Source of the DNA: Endocalyx cinctus
Taxonomy: Eukaryota; Ascomycota; Sordariomycetes; Amphisphaeriales; Apiosporaceae
Direction: 5' to 3'
Length of the DNA stretch: 64,000 nucleotides
Assembly: GCA_001600455.1 (NCBI GenBank)
Contig: BCKC01000002.1
Location: 2,184,171-2,248,170 of the forward strand
Every line of letters starts with the position of its first letter. Position 1 is the first letter of the stretch. This document shows, in pieces, positions 1 through 10,946 of the stretch. The notes under the pieces are model-generated. The model made no database searches and had not been told where the DNA came from. It saw only the letters and a program-made list of their open reading frames with translations. The position numbers and the translations under genes are program-made.

Positions 1-634
1 CTTAGAAAAAGAGATAACCAATGCAGAATGATATTCTCTTTATGACGATTCTTTACAGCTATTTATGCGTGAACTAACGATCGCGTCTATACGGATAAGG
101 AAACGGGTGTTCTGCGTGGATCGTACTTATATAATAGCTTCTGTAAAGGATGGGGTAAGAAATTGAACATGATCTAGACTTGAAGTCAGTAGGTAGGGCA
201 AAGTGCTTCATGGTTATGACGTTTCTATACGGCCAACTTAATGTGTCTACCCGAAGTAGATAGCTCGAATAGGAGACAGTTCTTCTCATTCACCAACTAC
301 GTAACTAAATCGCGAATTGAATTGGAATAGACACCGAGTTACATGGTATTTAGTATACTAAACTGAGTATATTACAGCTTCCCGTACGTTAACCATGCTA
401 ATGGGTACAAAATCCTTTATTTGGAAGGGGGGTTAGCTACGGCATGGTAAGATTCCCATTGCCGCACACATTCTACTACGTCCCTCACTTTAGTAGTGAG
501 TCAGATAGATAGGCCGAACAGGAACATACCACCATAACTGCTCTTTACCACTTCATCCCTAATGATAACAAGCTGAGAAGGGAATGATGGTTGATTTCCT
601 TCTAGCACGCCTCGGTTATCGCAGTTGTAACTGA
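1..634. other. Intergenic, no gene seen
   Basis: AT-rich sequence downstream of yaf9. Only short ORFs without family resemblance or coding-like composition are present. It probably includes the 3' UTR of the yaf9 transcript next to position 635. Nothing else can be supported. Confidence 0.6.
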
Positions 635-883
635 TTATAGGATAAACTCATCATCCGAATCCGAGTCAGAGGAACTGGGCTCCGGGCTAGGCGAAATGAA
701 GTGTCCTGATTTTTCGTTATCGATATAACGGTCCTCGATAGAAGAGGAAGCGTCGGACTCCGGGGTCGGCGAGAGTAGCTGATTGTCTACCCCACGCTTG
801 TCGCTATGATCGACGAGCTCGCCCCCGCCGCTGTTGGGATTATTATTATTACTACTGATATTTCTCTGGCGGTAGCCGGGACC
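635..883 (-). other. In-frame coding-like extension behind the yaf9 stop
   Basis: Directly after the yaf9 TAG (884-886) the same frame continues for 82 sense codons to a TAA at 635-637. The translation begins GPGYRQRNISS, passes an Asn run and a GGGE segment, and ends in an acidic serine-rich tail (EPSSSDSDSDDEFIL). Composition and codon choice resemble a real disordered protein tail, not random intergenic sequence. Two mechanisms would express it. One is readthrough of the TAG, which is followed by GGT. The other is removal of a 69-nt in-frame segment (866-934) that contains the TAG, bounded by a weak GTCAAG donor and a CCGCCAG acceptor. A mis-sequenced stop or recent truncation is also possible. 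Confidence 0.55.
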
Positions 884-1711
884 CTAAGCGGCTTCCGCCT
901 TCAGCTCGGCAAGTAATTCCTCCTTCGACTTGACCGTCTTGTTCATCGCCTTGATCATCTGGTCGACTCTTTCTTTAGCCTCCCGCAGCCGCTTAATCTC
1001 GATCGACTCGGTCTCCCGGCTGAAAGGCTGGCCGGGACGCGTGTTGAGCGGGATCATAGCGCTGCGCTCCTTGACGTCGCCCTCGGCCGCCGGGGACTGC
1101 TGCTGCTGCGGAGCCGACTTCCCTTTGCCTTTGCCCTTGCCTCCCGAGCCGGTCGGGACGGGTGCGCCCTTGTCGCGGGCGCCCGAGGTGAGGATCTTGT
1201 AGAAGTCCTCGAACGGCTCGTTAAACAGCTGCTCCTCGTAGGTCCAGGCGACGACCTCGCCGTTGCTACGCATCGCCTCCCTCTCCTCCTCGGTCCGTCC
1301 GTAAGGGTGCAGTCGGAGGTGGTGGTACAGGGTCTGGGGCTTCTCGCCGCTCTTGCTGTCGTAGTAGAGCTTGATGGTGATCTCGAACTCGCCCCAACCC
1401 GTCTCCTTGACGACGAATCCTTTCTGCTTCTTGGCTTTGCCCTCGTTCTCCTTGACGACCGTCTCGGCGTCGATGGTCCGCAGGTGGTTCGGGATCGACT
1501 CGTGCAGCTTGAACTGCACGCGCCGGAGCCAGTAGAATATGTCCGTGTCCTCGATGCCCTTGACGAAGACCTCCCACGAGTGCGTGTGATCGACGGGGAC
1601 GCCGGCCGGTCGCGGGTTGTCGGTGTCGTTGAAGGGTCGCGCCGTGGTGCCGTAGATGAAGGGTCGGAAGATTTGTATGCCCTTGGCACGTTTTCCCGCC
1701 GGAGGCGCCAT
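884..1711 (-). CDS. yaf9: YEATS-domain protein Yaf9 (SWR1/NuA4 subunit)
   Basis: Intronless 275-residue protein with an N-terminal YEATS domain (about residues 10-150). In this family the domain reads acetylated or crotonylated histone lysines. Yaf9 is shared by the SWR1 H2A.Z-exchange complex and the NuA4 acetyltransferase. Seen here are HTHSWEVFV (42-50), the WGEF motif at 106-109 that forms part of the reader pocket, and LYHHLRLHPYG. A Gly-Lys-rich linker follows (about 192-200), then a charged helical C-terminus that would fit the coiled coil expected for Yaf9. The start MAPPAGKRAK sits just before the domain, as expected. The oddity is the open frame beyond its TAG, described separately. 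Swc2, another SWR1 subunit, is encoded at 33.9 kb. Confidence 0.93.
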   Translation of the reverse strand: MAPPAGKRAKGIQIFRPFIYGTTARPFNDTDNPRPAGVPVDHTHSWEVFVKGIEDTDIFYWLRRVQFKLHESIPNHLRTIDAETVVKENEGKAKKQKGFVVKETGWGEFEITIKLYYDSKSGEKPQTLYHHLRLHPYGRTEEEREAMRSNGEVVAWTYEEQLFNEPFEDFYKILTSGARDKGAPVPTGSGGKGKGKGKSAPQQQQSPAAEGDVKERSAMIPLNTRPGQPFSRETESIEIKRLREAKERVDQMIKAMNKTVKSKEELLAELKAEAA

Positions 1712-2526
1712 GGTTTATGAAGTTCTATGTACTCGTAGTGTGCTATAAGTACTGAATTCTAGCAGGAAATATGATCATTAAAGTAGAGGATCGAAAAAAG
1801 ATAATTTGATATCCCGAAAAAAAAAAACAAGTAAACGGTAATCGAGTTATGGAATTATGGTGAGATGGATATAAGATGAATGACTGCCATCCACGGGTAT
1901 TTCATACCCATCCATTTACTATCGTGACCTTAGATAGATTGGAACATGATGCGCATCAGATTATACGTTAAAAAATCGAAAGCTTGTACGGCAGAAATAT
2001 ATATCAATGCGTAAAGGAAGCTGGAATGTTGAAATGGCGATGAAAATCTAGAAGATGCTAGCCTCGCTAAAAGGGTCCCTAACTTTTTAATGGATCTTCA
2101 GGTGATTCATCCAATCAATTTAGGTAGAAGATATCCTCTAAATTCCCCTAACGTGATATTTGTTAAGGAATCCACAGGCTTATACCTACAGCAGCTTATA
2201 GTACAGTCCGATAGCGTAAGACGCTACCTAAGAGTTATGCTTTACCCATAACGAATGGCCTGATGATGTAAATGACTTTTAAATATAGTGGCTGAGTGGG
2301 TTCGTTATGCTTCGGCGTTATGTAAAGCTGTGATAGCTTAACTGCCTTACTTTATACTTTACGTTATGATGTGTATAAAAGAGAAGTCTAAGTCGGCTGT
2401 ATCATATCGTCTCGTTCAACTGTCTTATTAAATTATAAGTTAAAATTCATATCGAGGTTATTTGACGAACCTGCAGCTTTCATCCCACAACTCAAAGAAA
2501 AAAAAATCATACTAAATCTTTACATT
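1712..2526. other. Divergent yaf9/coq11 promoter region
   Basis: Spacer of about 815 bp between two divergently transcribed housekeeping genes. It is AT-rich with short A-runs next to both starts. No ORF or RNA gene is recognisable, and it presumably holds both promoters and 5' UTRs. Confidence 0.5.
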
Positions 2527-3465
2527 ATGTCACCTCAGAAGAGACTAGTTGTGTGCGGCGGCAGCGGATTTTTGGGGTCGAGAATCTGCAAATATGCTCT
2601 TGCAAGAGGATGGGACGTTACATCAGTAAGGTAAGTAATGCATTTTATACACAGATATATGTTGCTATTTTATTAACAATATTATAGCCGTTCTGGAGAG
2701 CCAAGGTGGAACACGGTCACAGCATCATCCAGCCCCCCACCATGGGCTCATAAGGTATCCTGGGAGAGGGCCGACATCCTGCGTCCTGCCACGTACATGG
2801 GCCTCCTCAAGGGCGCCGACGCCGTTGTGCACAGCATGGGCATCCTCCTGGAGGCGGACTACAAGATCATGGTTCGGGGGGAGGAATCACCCCTGTCCGG
2901 GCTCCGACGGGTATTCTCGTCGGCGCCTCGGCCGGGCAACCCCCTCGAGCGGAAAGTCAAGGTGAACGGGATCGAGGACGACATCCGGCCTCCCGAGACG
3001 CGCGACCAGCTCACGTACGAGAACATGAACCGCGACAGCGCCATCATGCTCGCCAAGGAAGCCGCGGCCCAGGACGTTTCCTCGTTCGTCTACATCTCGG
3101 CCGCCGGCGGCGCCCCGGTCCTTCCGGCGCGCTACCTGAGCACGAAGCGCGAGGCCGAGGCCGCCGTCGCGACCGAGTTCCCGCGCATGAGGAGCCTCTT
3201 CATCCGCGCGCCTTTCCTGTACGACAGCTCGCGGCCCATCACCGTCAGCATGGCCGCCATGACCGGCGCCGGCGCCCTCTTCAACGGCGTCACCGGCGGC
3301 GTTTTCAACGGTTTCATGGGCGCCGCCGGCGTGAAGCCCTTAAAGGTCGACACGGTAGCCGAGGCGATCGTCGAGGCTTTGGGGGACGAGAAGGTCAAGG
3401 GACCCGTCGAGGTGCCGCAGATTGAAGACTTGGCGAGTAAGTCGTGGAGGAAAAATATGCTTTGA
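2527..3465 (+). CDS. coq11: Atypical SDR, Coq11-like (coenzyme Q synthome)
   Basis: Two exons (2527-2630 and 2688-3465) joined across a 57-nt intron (GTAAGT...TTATAG) give 293 residues. The N-terminal Rossmann motif GGSGFLG is at residues 11-17. After the junction comes VSRSGEPRW, and exon 2 carries VVHSMGILLEADYK and a YLSTK (YxxxK-type) segment. These match the NAD(P)-binding atypical SDR family of yeast YLR290C/Coq11 and NDUFA9-like proteins. Family members act at the mitochondrial inner membrane with the CoQ biosynthetic complex. The start at 2527 is needed to supply the Rossmann glycine loop, since exon 2 alone lacks it. A run of 20 A residues follows soon after the stop. Confidence 0.85.
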
Positions 3466-3687
3466 ATAAAAAAAAAAAAAAAAAAGGAGGTTCGGCATAA
3501 GCGCGGATGAACGTATATATTTTGTACAATTACTCTAGACTGTAATATAATCACTAAAAAAAATAAACATGAATGAGCTTTTCTCTCTTTTTTTAACCTT
3601 TTCATCGGGTCCTTTAAGGTCCTATAACTATCGAATGCTTTAAAAATAACAACATAATACACAAAATCATAGTGCCAGTAGACTTGG

Positions 3688-4692
3688 TCATATCATCGTT
3701 CCACGCTCGAAACTATCCCTGATCTCAGAGGTATACTTGTTATAGAACCTAGCCAGCCGCATGTTGAACTGCTTATTCTTCTCGTTGATATACGTAACAT
3801 CTCCGTCGTCTCCGTCCTTGGCCATCCTCTCGCGCCTCTTGCGCATGCGCGTCTCCTCGGCCTTCTTGAGGTCGTCGACGAGGCGGTCGATGCCGGCCTT
3901 GTCGGGTCTGTTCTCGACGAAGGAGGTCGAATCGGCGGTGGAGTAAAAGCTGCCGTCCTTATCGACGGCGATGAGCTCGCCCTCCTCGGTCTCGATGATC
4001 TCCAGGCCGCCCGAGGCCGCGGCCCTCTCGATCGCCGCCGTCCTGTCCTTTTCGTACCGCTCGAGGTCCGGGGCGGCCATCTCGCGCACCTGGCGCTTGT
4101 ACACCTTGTTGCTCTCGGCGCGGTAGTCCGAGAAGGCGTTGTTGTCGCGGTGGGCCGCCTTCTTCTTCACCCGCTTATCCCACCGCTCCGACTCCTCGGC
4201 GGTCCAGTCCCAGGCCCGCTTCCGCTCGAAGTCGTCGCCCGCCTCCTCCGTGTCGGCCTTGAGCAGCTTGTGGGCGGCGATGTCGCGCCGCCGGTGGAGA
4301 GCCGTCAGCGCCGAAGGGTCCGTCGCTAGGCGCTGCGATTCCTTGGTCGCCTCCTTCAGGTTCTGGTCCGACGACGTCTTGGCTCGGGCTTGGAGGGCGC
4401 GGAATCGTGCCATCCGCTCTTTGGCCTTGTCTGCGGCGCTCGGCGTCGGTTCTGCTGTTGCTTCCGCGATAGGTTGTGACGGTTCGTTTTTTATTTCCTC
4501 TTGCATCGGTTGTGGTTCTATTTCATTATCCCCTTGTTGTTGTTGTTGTTGTGCCGCCATTTTCTCGTCATCGTCGTCGTGGTTCGAGGGTGCAGCAGCA
4601 ACATCTTGAGGTTCGACTGGAACTTTAGCTTCTTCTGCTTCCATCTCTGCTTTTGCAGATGCCCTCGTCCTTCTTTTTTTGGCTGGTGGCAT
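3688..4692 (-). CDS. syf2: Pre-mRNA-splicing factor Syf2
   Basis: Single-exon 334-residue protein of the SYF2 family, a component of the Prp19/NTC spliceosome complex in the nucleus. The N-terminus is basic then acidic and Gln-rich (MPPAKKRRTRASAK, QQQQQQQ). The conserved helical region runs from FRALQARAK, through KRAWDWTAEESERWDKR and the YKRQV segment, to the C-terminal YNKYTSEIRDSFERGTMI. I chose the ATG at 4692. The frame extends to an ATG at 4743, but the extra 17 residues (MIFYNTSIQNK...) are AT-rich and unlike the family. The length is slightly above usual because of the low-complexity N-terminus. Confidence 0.92.
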   Translation of the reverse strand: MPPAKKRRTRASAKAEMEAEEAKVPVEPQDVAAAPSNHDDDDEKMAAQQQQQQGDNEIEPQPMQEEIKNEPSQPIAEATAEPTPSAADKAKERMARFRALQARAKTSSDQNLKEATKESQRLATDPSALTALHRRRDIAAHKLLKADTEEAGDDFERKRAWDWTAEESERWDKRVKKKAAHRDNNAFSDYRAESNKVYKRQVREMAAPDLERYEKDRTAAIERAAASGGLEIIETEEGELIAVDKDGSFYSTADSTSFVENRPDKAGIDRLVDDLKKAEETRMRKRRERMAKDGDDGDVTYINEKNKQFNMRLARFYNKYTSEIRDSFERGTMI

Positions 4693-5682
4693 AATTATTT
4701 GATTGATTAATTTATTTTGAATCGAAGTATTATAAAAAATCAACTATGACGGCTTAGAATATGATATGGCGGTGGATTTTAACGTTGTTAGATAGTCTCA
4801 GGTGAAATTGATGTCAATAGAAAATTGAACTTGCTTCCTTTAGCTTATGAAGTAAGTTGAATACTATTGGTCCCTTAGACCAGTCAGAGCAGCTGCCGGA
4901 CAGCTGGCAAATAGAGTTGATTTAGCTTATTAATGTTGATGGGGAAACGTCGGATATATCGGTTATAGTGCATGTACTCAAATAGGTACGGAGTCTGGGA
5001 GTACAGCTCCGTACTCCTACTTAGTAGTAGAATGTAATTACAGAGTACTCGTGGATATATCACAATCTCATCCTCTTACATGGAGTCATTGGATTCCTCC
5101 TCGCAATTCGACATACTTGTCGTTCTTCGGTTTCATCATTGATACTGTAATTGAGACTTAAATATGTATAGTACAGTAATATTACTTGTCAACCCTATCA
5201 CTCTATCAAGGTCTATTGTCTATTATCTATTGACTAAGTCCACTATTAATACACTACAATACCTTTTTGGTGATACCTAAAAAGCAAGGTTAGGTAGTTC
5301 CCGAGATACTAAAGATCAACCATCGCAGCCCACCTGTTCGCCTACAAGTACCTTACAGTGCACCAGTCCACCGAAACGTAACCAACTAGCCTCCTACAAA
5401 ATAGGTAAGTACAGCGTTCTAGTGTATTTCTTTAGTGGATCGTTAGCAGGTGTTCCGCCATAGTCCTACACTAAGCCCTAAACCCCGGATCATCTGGGGA
5501 AATTTGGGGTAATCATTTTCCCATCTCTGCTCTCTGCCATGTTTTCCCCCGGTGCTCTCCCACCCTGTTTGTTACTTGAAGAGAAAGATAAGGAGGCAAA
5601 TAAAATGGGAAAAACAAAATAAGAAGCATGCCTTAAGTTGATTTCATTTTTATCCCTCATTAAAACATCATAATTCTTAGAA
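4693..5682. other. Intergenic, divergent promoters
   Basis: About 1 kb between syf2 and the 558-residue ORF, which diverge. It is AT-rich and contains repeated GGAGTAC/GTACTC-like words around 4980-5050 (for example ggtacggagtctgggagtac). No coding exon or RNA gene is recognised. Confidence 0.5.
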
Positions 5683-7359
5683 ATGCGGCGATTTACAAGT
5701 CGGCTACCCCTCGCTTATAAGCTACAAAATAAATCGTTTAGACCATCCTTATGGGGTCAACAAGCGCGATATATAAAAATCGATCACAATTGGAATAATA
5801 CGGCCTTCGAGATATCTGACGCCCTCCTCGACCTGGACTCAGCCGATAACGAGAATGTTCGACCCTGGGATCCGGAGATCGACGGGGAGATACAAGATAT
5901 CGGGACTAGAAGACGACATGAAATATCCGTTATAAGCAATCGAGTCAGGCTGTTTGAAATTGAATTCGAAGATCTTCAAAGGGTTTACAAGAGTACTACA
6001 TCAACACTTTTCAGTCCGTTGCAGATATCTGATTCTGATATCATGCGCGTCACCCTCCTCGGTGTACCTGATCGTGATCCATCGAGCCCCGGGTGGCAAA
6101 CCGATAAGAACCGAGAACCCCGAGACTTGTCTGCCGCGATACTCCATCATAATGGTATACCGTACATGCGCCCGGATAAATCCTCGGAAGTTATAGCCTA
6201 TATGATTGGCCGACGACAGGTGCACGAAAACATCGCGAGTGAACCAGACGATATGACAGAATTCGAAATTAGCCTAGAATATTGCAACAATTTCGAAGAG
6301 TTTCAAAGAATGCTCTATAATGCTATACAGACGTCGCGGGGCCGTAAGCTCATAACAGACCTCGACGCTATTGTCATGAGACGCTTCGATCAATTCTGTT
6401 CCAGCATACCGCTTAGCCATGGGTTGATATTGTGGAATAACCTGGTTGTTGCCCTGACTTACCATAACCACAACATCACGGCTCCCATACTTATGAGAGG
6501 ACTCGAGTTGGCAATCGATTGTGAGAATTTTATGATGGTTCGGAAATACTTGACCTTGATTGATAACTGTCGACATGAGTTTCAAGATAAGAGCTACGCT
6601 TTATCCAACTTCTTGAAGACAAGATTATCATTGTTTGTGGAACAGTTGGTGTCTTTCACTGATATTGGGGCTATTGAAGTGACCACTTCTGAGGATATGA
6701 AAGATCGACTGTTATTTGTTTACAGCTTTCTTTCCCGCCACTATATAGGGTCTATCGCTCCGCGTCCTGAAGTAGCATTTCAGAATGCGTTGTATGAATT
6801 ATCCTGTGTCCCTCACCTCGATATGAACATTTTCACAAGATATCTCTGTTCTCTGGCTAAGCTGGGGGCTTTCCGTACCATGTATCATCTGTGGCACCCG
6901 GGCAAGTCTTATGCTTTAGCAGGTCATCTGGAAGATTCTTCACGTGTAACGGGATTTTTGCAGACGCCTCAACTCGCACCTGATTTGAGACTTACTGCGT
7001 TTACTACGGCAATATCGATGATCGTAAACCCGACTGAAGTTCAATTTGAATACCCGGTAGATTCTGAAGATTTCACGACGACGACTGAATCGTATGCTGG
7101 CGATTGTCAGCTCGATATGGAGAGTATCGTTACAATGGTGGAAGGGTGGTATAACAGTAAACCGCCCATCCCCGGAACTGGTCTCATAGTCAGCGGAACT
7201 CAGTTTCTACCAGAGGGTGAAATCGAAATGATCTTTGATAGCAATTCTACCAAAGAATACTTAAATGCCTTGAGTAATTATCTGATGTCTAAATATAAGG
7301 CTAGGCGCAATCGGATCATATCAGAGCCCAGACTGGGATTCATCAGACTGGAATTCTAG
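5683..7359 (+). CDS. Hypothetical protein, probable mitochondrial import
   Basis: Uninterrupted 558-codon ORF. The N-terminus (MRRFTSRLPLAYKLQNKSF) is rich in Arg, Lys and Ser with no acidic residue until about residue 35, like a mitochondrial presequence. The rest is soluble and mostly helical-looking, with no transmembrane segment. Some stretches, such as HNHNITAPILMRGLELA, have the feel of helical-repeat (PPR-like) proteins found in fungal mitochondrial gene expression, but I cannot assign a family. Codon use is less GC-rich than in yaf9 or coq11, consistent with lower expression. Known: nothing specific. Inferred: mitochondrial location and expression as one exon. Confidence 0.75.
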   Translation: MRRFTSRLPLAYKLQNKSFRPSLWGQQARYIKIDHNWNNTAFEISDALLDLDSADNENVRPWDPEIDGEIQDIGTRRRHEISVISNRVRLFEIEFEDLQRVYKSTTSTLFSPLQISDSDIMRVTLLGVPDRDPSSPGWQTDKNREPRDLSAAILHHNGIPYMRPDKSSEVIAYMIGRRQVHENIASEPDDMTEFEISLEYCNNFEEFQRMLYNAIQTSRGRKLITDLDAIVMRRFDQFCSSIPLSHGLILWNNLVVALTYHNHNITAPILMRGLELAIDCENFMMVRKYLTLIDNCRHEFQDKSYALSNFLKTRLSLFVEQLVSFTDIGAIEVTTSEDMKDRLLFVYSFLSRHYIGSIAPRPEVAFQNALYELSCVPHLDMNIFTRYLCSLAKLGAFRTMYHLWHPGKSYALAGHLEDSSRVTGFLQTPQLAPDLRLTAFTTAISMIVNPTEVQFEYPVDSEDFTTTTESYAGDCQLDMESIVTMVEGWYNSKPPIPGTGLIVSGTQFLPEGEIEMIFDSNSTKEYLNALSNYLMSKYKARRNRIISEPRLGFIRLEF

Positions 7360-8166
7360 GTTAACTAGTACTGTTCATATGATGATTGAGATATAGACGT
7401 CGTCCAATAAAAGAACAGGGGGGGGGTCAAGGTCCGCATTAGGAACTCGTCCAAACTTAAAACGTCGAAAAAGCAAAAGGGAACTAGGTGCATGACTTGC
7501 ACATGACGATCAATGCCGGGAGTTCGTTCGTTTATATTGTAACATATACCCCCTAAAATACTTAATATTATTCCATCTAGACTGAAGAATCTGACAGCAT
7601 AATAATCCCGTACAAAGGTTAGCTAAGTGGGTATGACTCGGCCCAGTATATTAATAATACTACGCGTACGAATGACGATGGGGCCGGGTAGCTAGCAATT
7701 TTGATCAGACTTTATAAAATATGAAATCATGGCCCAGTTGATGCTATTAAATATCGATATCTGCCGTAACAAATCCTCCATATTCGGTGTCACTGGATAG
7801 GATTTCCATGGGGAAATCAGGTGATATCTGTGGACTTGGTATAAAACATCAAGGCTTTAGGGGGCCGTGCTGCAACCATCTTTCACATAGAGTGACTGCT
7901 TGTGCGTCGAAGGCGAGACTTTTGGACTAGTACAAGAGTTTAGACCGTGGGCCGTCATATGGCCATATTATTTTCAAGTATATCGCCTGCCATGACCATC
8001 ATTGTGATCTTTCGTCTTATTCGACTAGGCTGTTCTATCAACAGCTTATGTTACTTAGCTGATCAGCTTTCGTGTTCTCTTCCAACTTCTAAACTTCTTA
8101 GCTTCTTATCTTCTCGTTCGATACTTAAGCGAATGGTTACGATTTAGCTTAACGGATGCTCATACC
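7360..8166. other. Intergenic spacer
   Basis: About 800 bp holding the 3' end of the preceding gene (G7 run near 7420) and the promoter of the Kelch gene. A 66-codon ORF at 7947-8147 has no homology that I recognise and is out of context. Nothing else is supported. Confidence 0.45.
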
Positions 8167-10946
8167 ATGATGAGATCCGGGATCTCGTTGACTTTGCTAA
8201 GTATCCGGATCTGGTTACAACTCAGGTATGAGAAGGTACCACTGACGTCGTGTCATTTCTCAGGACGTCATTTAGGAGTAAGACTCGGCATCTTCTTCAA
8301 CCTGGGAATAACGGCGACGGCGCAGAATGACCCGGTAGACAACTTCTGCCGGAGATTCGGACAGCAAACAGCAGTCATAGACCGGAGGCTGTATATAGAT
8401 GGCGGCTTGATAAGCTGGAATTATCCGGCGATTAATCGAGGAAATTATACTAGTAGGATATATATGATACCCTATTGAGAATTCTTCTTAAAAGGACAAA
8501 AGAAAAAAAAAATTATGGATACGTAGCTGACTACAGAGTTGAATTTTCAAGATACGTGGCTGTCGTATGAAGATTTAGACATTATGGGGGAAGGCGATAT
8601 GCCGCAGCTCGTCGCCAACCTTTCGAAGAATTCTTCCATACCAAGTGTGCACGGGGGTATTCTATGGAATGACGATGTGAACAAGAAGATTTACCTGTTC
8701 GGCGGTGAACACTACCACAAACCCCCGACCAATCTGGTTCTGTACGCTTACGACATCCTGGAGAATAGCTGGGAGTACCTCGGGCAACCTCCGCAAGACA
8801 TACAATCTGTCTCTTACGGAGCCGGGGTTTCTATACCCGAAATCGGCCAGGCATATCAATACGGCGGTTGGATTAGTAATAACTCGATGCCCGGGTGGAC
8901 GGGTCCGCCAATGGCTACAAACAGTCTCGTCAGCTACACGATGGATGAAATGATATGGGAAAGCGAAACCGGCCCCGACGATATTAAAAGAGCGGAAGGG
9001 GTCATGGTTTATATACCCGCGAGTGATAAGGGGATGCTCGTCTACTTTGGTGGCGTGCAGGATCCGGGCGGGAACGGGACCATAGTCGGACAGCCTATGG
9101 ATGATATTTTCATCTATGATATTCTAAGCCAGCAGTGGTATAAGCAGACAGCTAGCGGCAACGTACCCGAGATGAGGAGCCGATTCTGTGCTGGCGTGAC
9201 ATGGTCGCAGGATAAGTCAAGCTATAACATGTAAGGATATGGCTATATTCCCTCTTTTATTTCTTAGACCTGGAAACCAGTGAAATACTCTAAGCAGGAA
9301 AAAGTCGAGCTTGGTTGTCTATTCATTTACGTATAGGCTAACTGGGAGAAATCGTGCTCAGATATCTCTACGGAGGCCGAGGCATGCCACCCAACACCGC
9401 CGGGTTCGACGACGTCTATATCCTCTCGCTCCCCTCCTTTACCTGGATCAAGTTCTGGCCGACCGACGGGACGAACGCCTCTTCGGACGACAACGTGCAC
9501 CACACGCTCACGTGCAACGTCGTCGACGGCGCGCAGATGATCGTCATCGGCGGCGTGTTCCCCCTCGACGACGCCAGCTGCGACGCCCCGGCCCAGTGGG
9601 GCAGCCACAACCTCGACCTCGGCAAGCAGAACCCCGATCGCGTACCCTGGCACCTGTACCAGCGCAATCTTACCACTTACGCCGTTCCGGATGAGATCTT
9701 CGACGTCGTCGGCGGTGGGCCCTTCGGCGGCGCCACCGAGACCGGTCCGGAAGCCGGGTTCGGAGATCGGAATCTCGGCGTTTTGATGCGGAGGACGCCG
9801 GTCCTTTCTTCGCCGACTCGGTCCCCGACCCGCGAGATACCTCTCGACTCGCCTTCTCCAACCTCGGCGACGGCGGACGCGGCGCCGTCGTACGTTCCGG
9901 AGAAACCGGGCACGCACGAAGCTATCGCTGGTGCCGCCGTGGGTGGTACTTTGGGGGCTTTGGGCCTATTAGCCCTCATCTGGTGGCTCGTTCGCAGGTA
10001 TCGGGTTCGTAGGCGATCGCGGAGGCGAACTAACGCCAGCGGTGGCTGCGGTAACGGTGATGTCGCTACTACCAACGAGACGCCCGCTGTGTCCCAACTC
10101 TCGCGACCCATCCCGCCACTTCATCACTACCGTAGCGGCGAGGGCGCTTATTACGAAAACGACGCGAGCGCCTTTCGCGATCGCGACAACAGCAACGGGA
10201 CTCCCGTAGTATGGCGGCGTCCTCCGCAGCCGTTTAGGTACCCGTCTTGGTTCCGGGGCGACGACGGCTGCTGTCGCCCGGCGTCTACTACTACTAATAT
10301 TATTACTACTGCTGCATCGCGGTACATTGTTCCGGATAGGAGAAGAGATGATAACGAGAAAGAAAAAGAAGAAGTAGACGATGGAGGTGTCCAAATCGCC
10401 GAGCTCGACGGGTCGGATTCCCGGCAGATAGGGGAAATAATACTCCATGGGAAGACGGCGGCGGGAGGAAAGCGGAGTTACGAGGGGGGACAAGGGAGAT
10501 GGAAGCAGCAGCACGACGAAGCGGAAGAGGAGGAATACCATTTCGACCGTCATCATCATCATCATCATCACCCTTGCTGCCTACCTTTGCACCAAAATCA
10601 GCGGCGGCTCGCAAATCCGGCCGAGGAAGGAGACCGCATTGCATATCCATTCTTCCGACCCTCGGGAGAAGTGACGACGCGAGGGCGGAGCGGAAGTCTG
10701 GGCGACCTGTCCACCGTGGCCGGATCCTCTCCCGTCTCGCCGCAGACGGCACGCACGCTTACGCACTCGCACGTCTACTCCGATTCGGAGTCCCCGTCGT
10801 CCCCGGTAGATAGGTACGCCAGCGCCGGGTTCGGGCCCTCGGAGTTAGACGGTGACAATGAGACTTCGGTGGAAAGGAAGAGTTGGGATGTTAATAACAG
10901 CAGGGGAGATATGCAGAAGGTGCACGATACATTTTATCATAAGTGA
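8167..10946 (+). CDS. Secreted/membrane-anchored Kelch-repeat protein
   Basis: Proposed exons 8167-8225, 8283-8452, 8552-9230 and 9362-10946 give 830 residues. Splicing restores NYTNTWLSYEDLD and SYNIYLYGGRG across the last two introns, which are secure. The first 57-nt intron is optional: it shortens the signal peptide to end near GIFFNLGITATAQ but does not change the frame. The ectodomain has FCRRFGQQTAVIDRRLYIDGG, an N-glycosylation-rich MPQLVANLSKNSSIPS and several Kelch blades (KIYLFGGE, LVYFGGVQ, IYLYGGRG). One transmembrane helix follows (about 490-513, AIAGAAVGGTLGALGLLALI), then basic RRYRVRRRSRRR. The long disordered cytoplasmic tail contains a seven-His run near 10,550. This is the common fungal Kelch/TM architecture; the ligand is unknown. 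Confidence 0.85.

Noticed and set aside
1054..1689. 211-codon minus-strand ORF rich in Arg and Ser
   Set aside because: Out-of-frame shadow within yaf9, whose YEATS domain is in another minus frame.
9969..10571. 200-codon minus-strand ORF with a poly-Met start
   Set aside because: It is antisense to the Kelch gene tail; the Met run is the reverse of the CAT/His run. The plus strand carries the transmembrane domain and splice-consistent frame.
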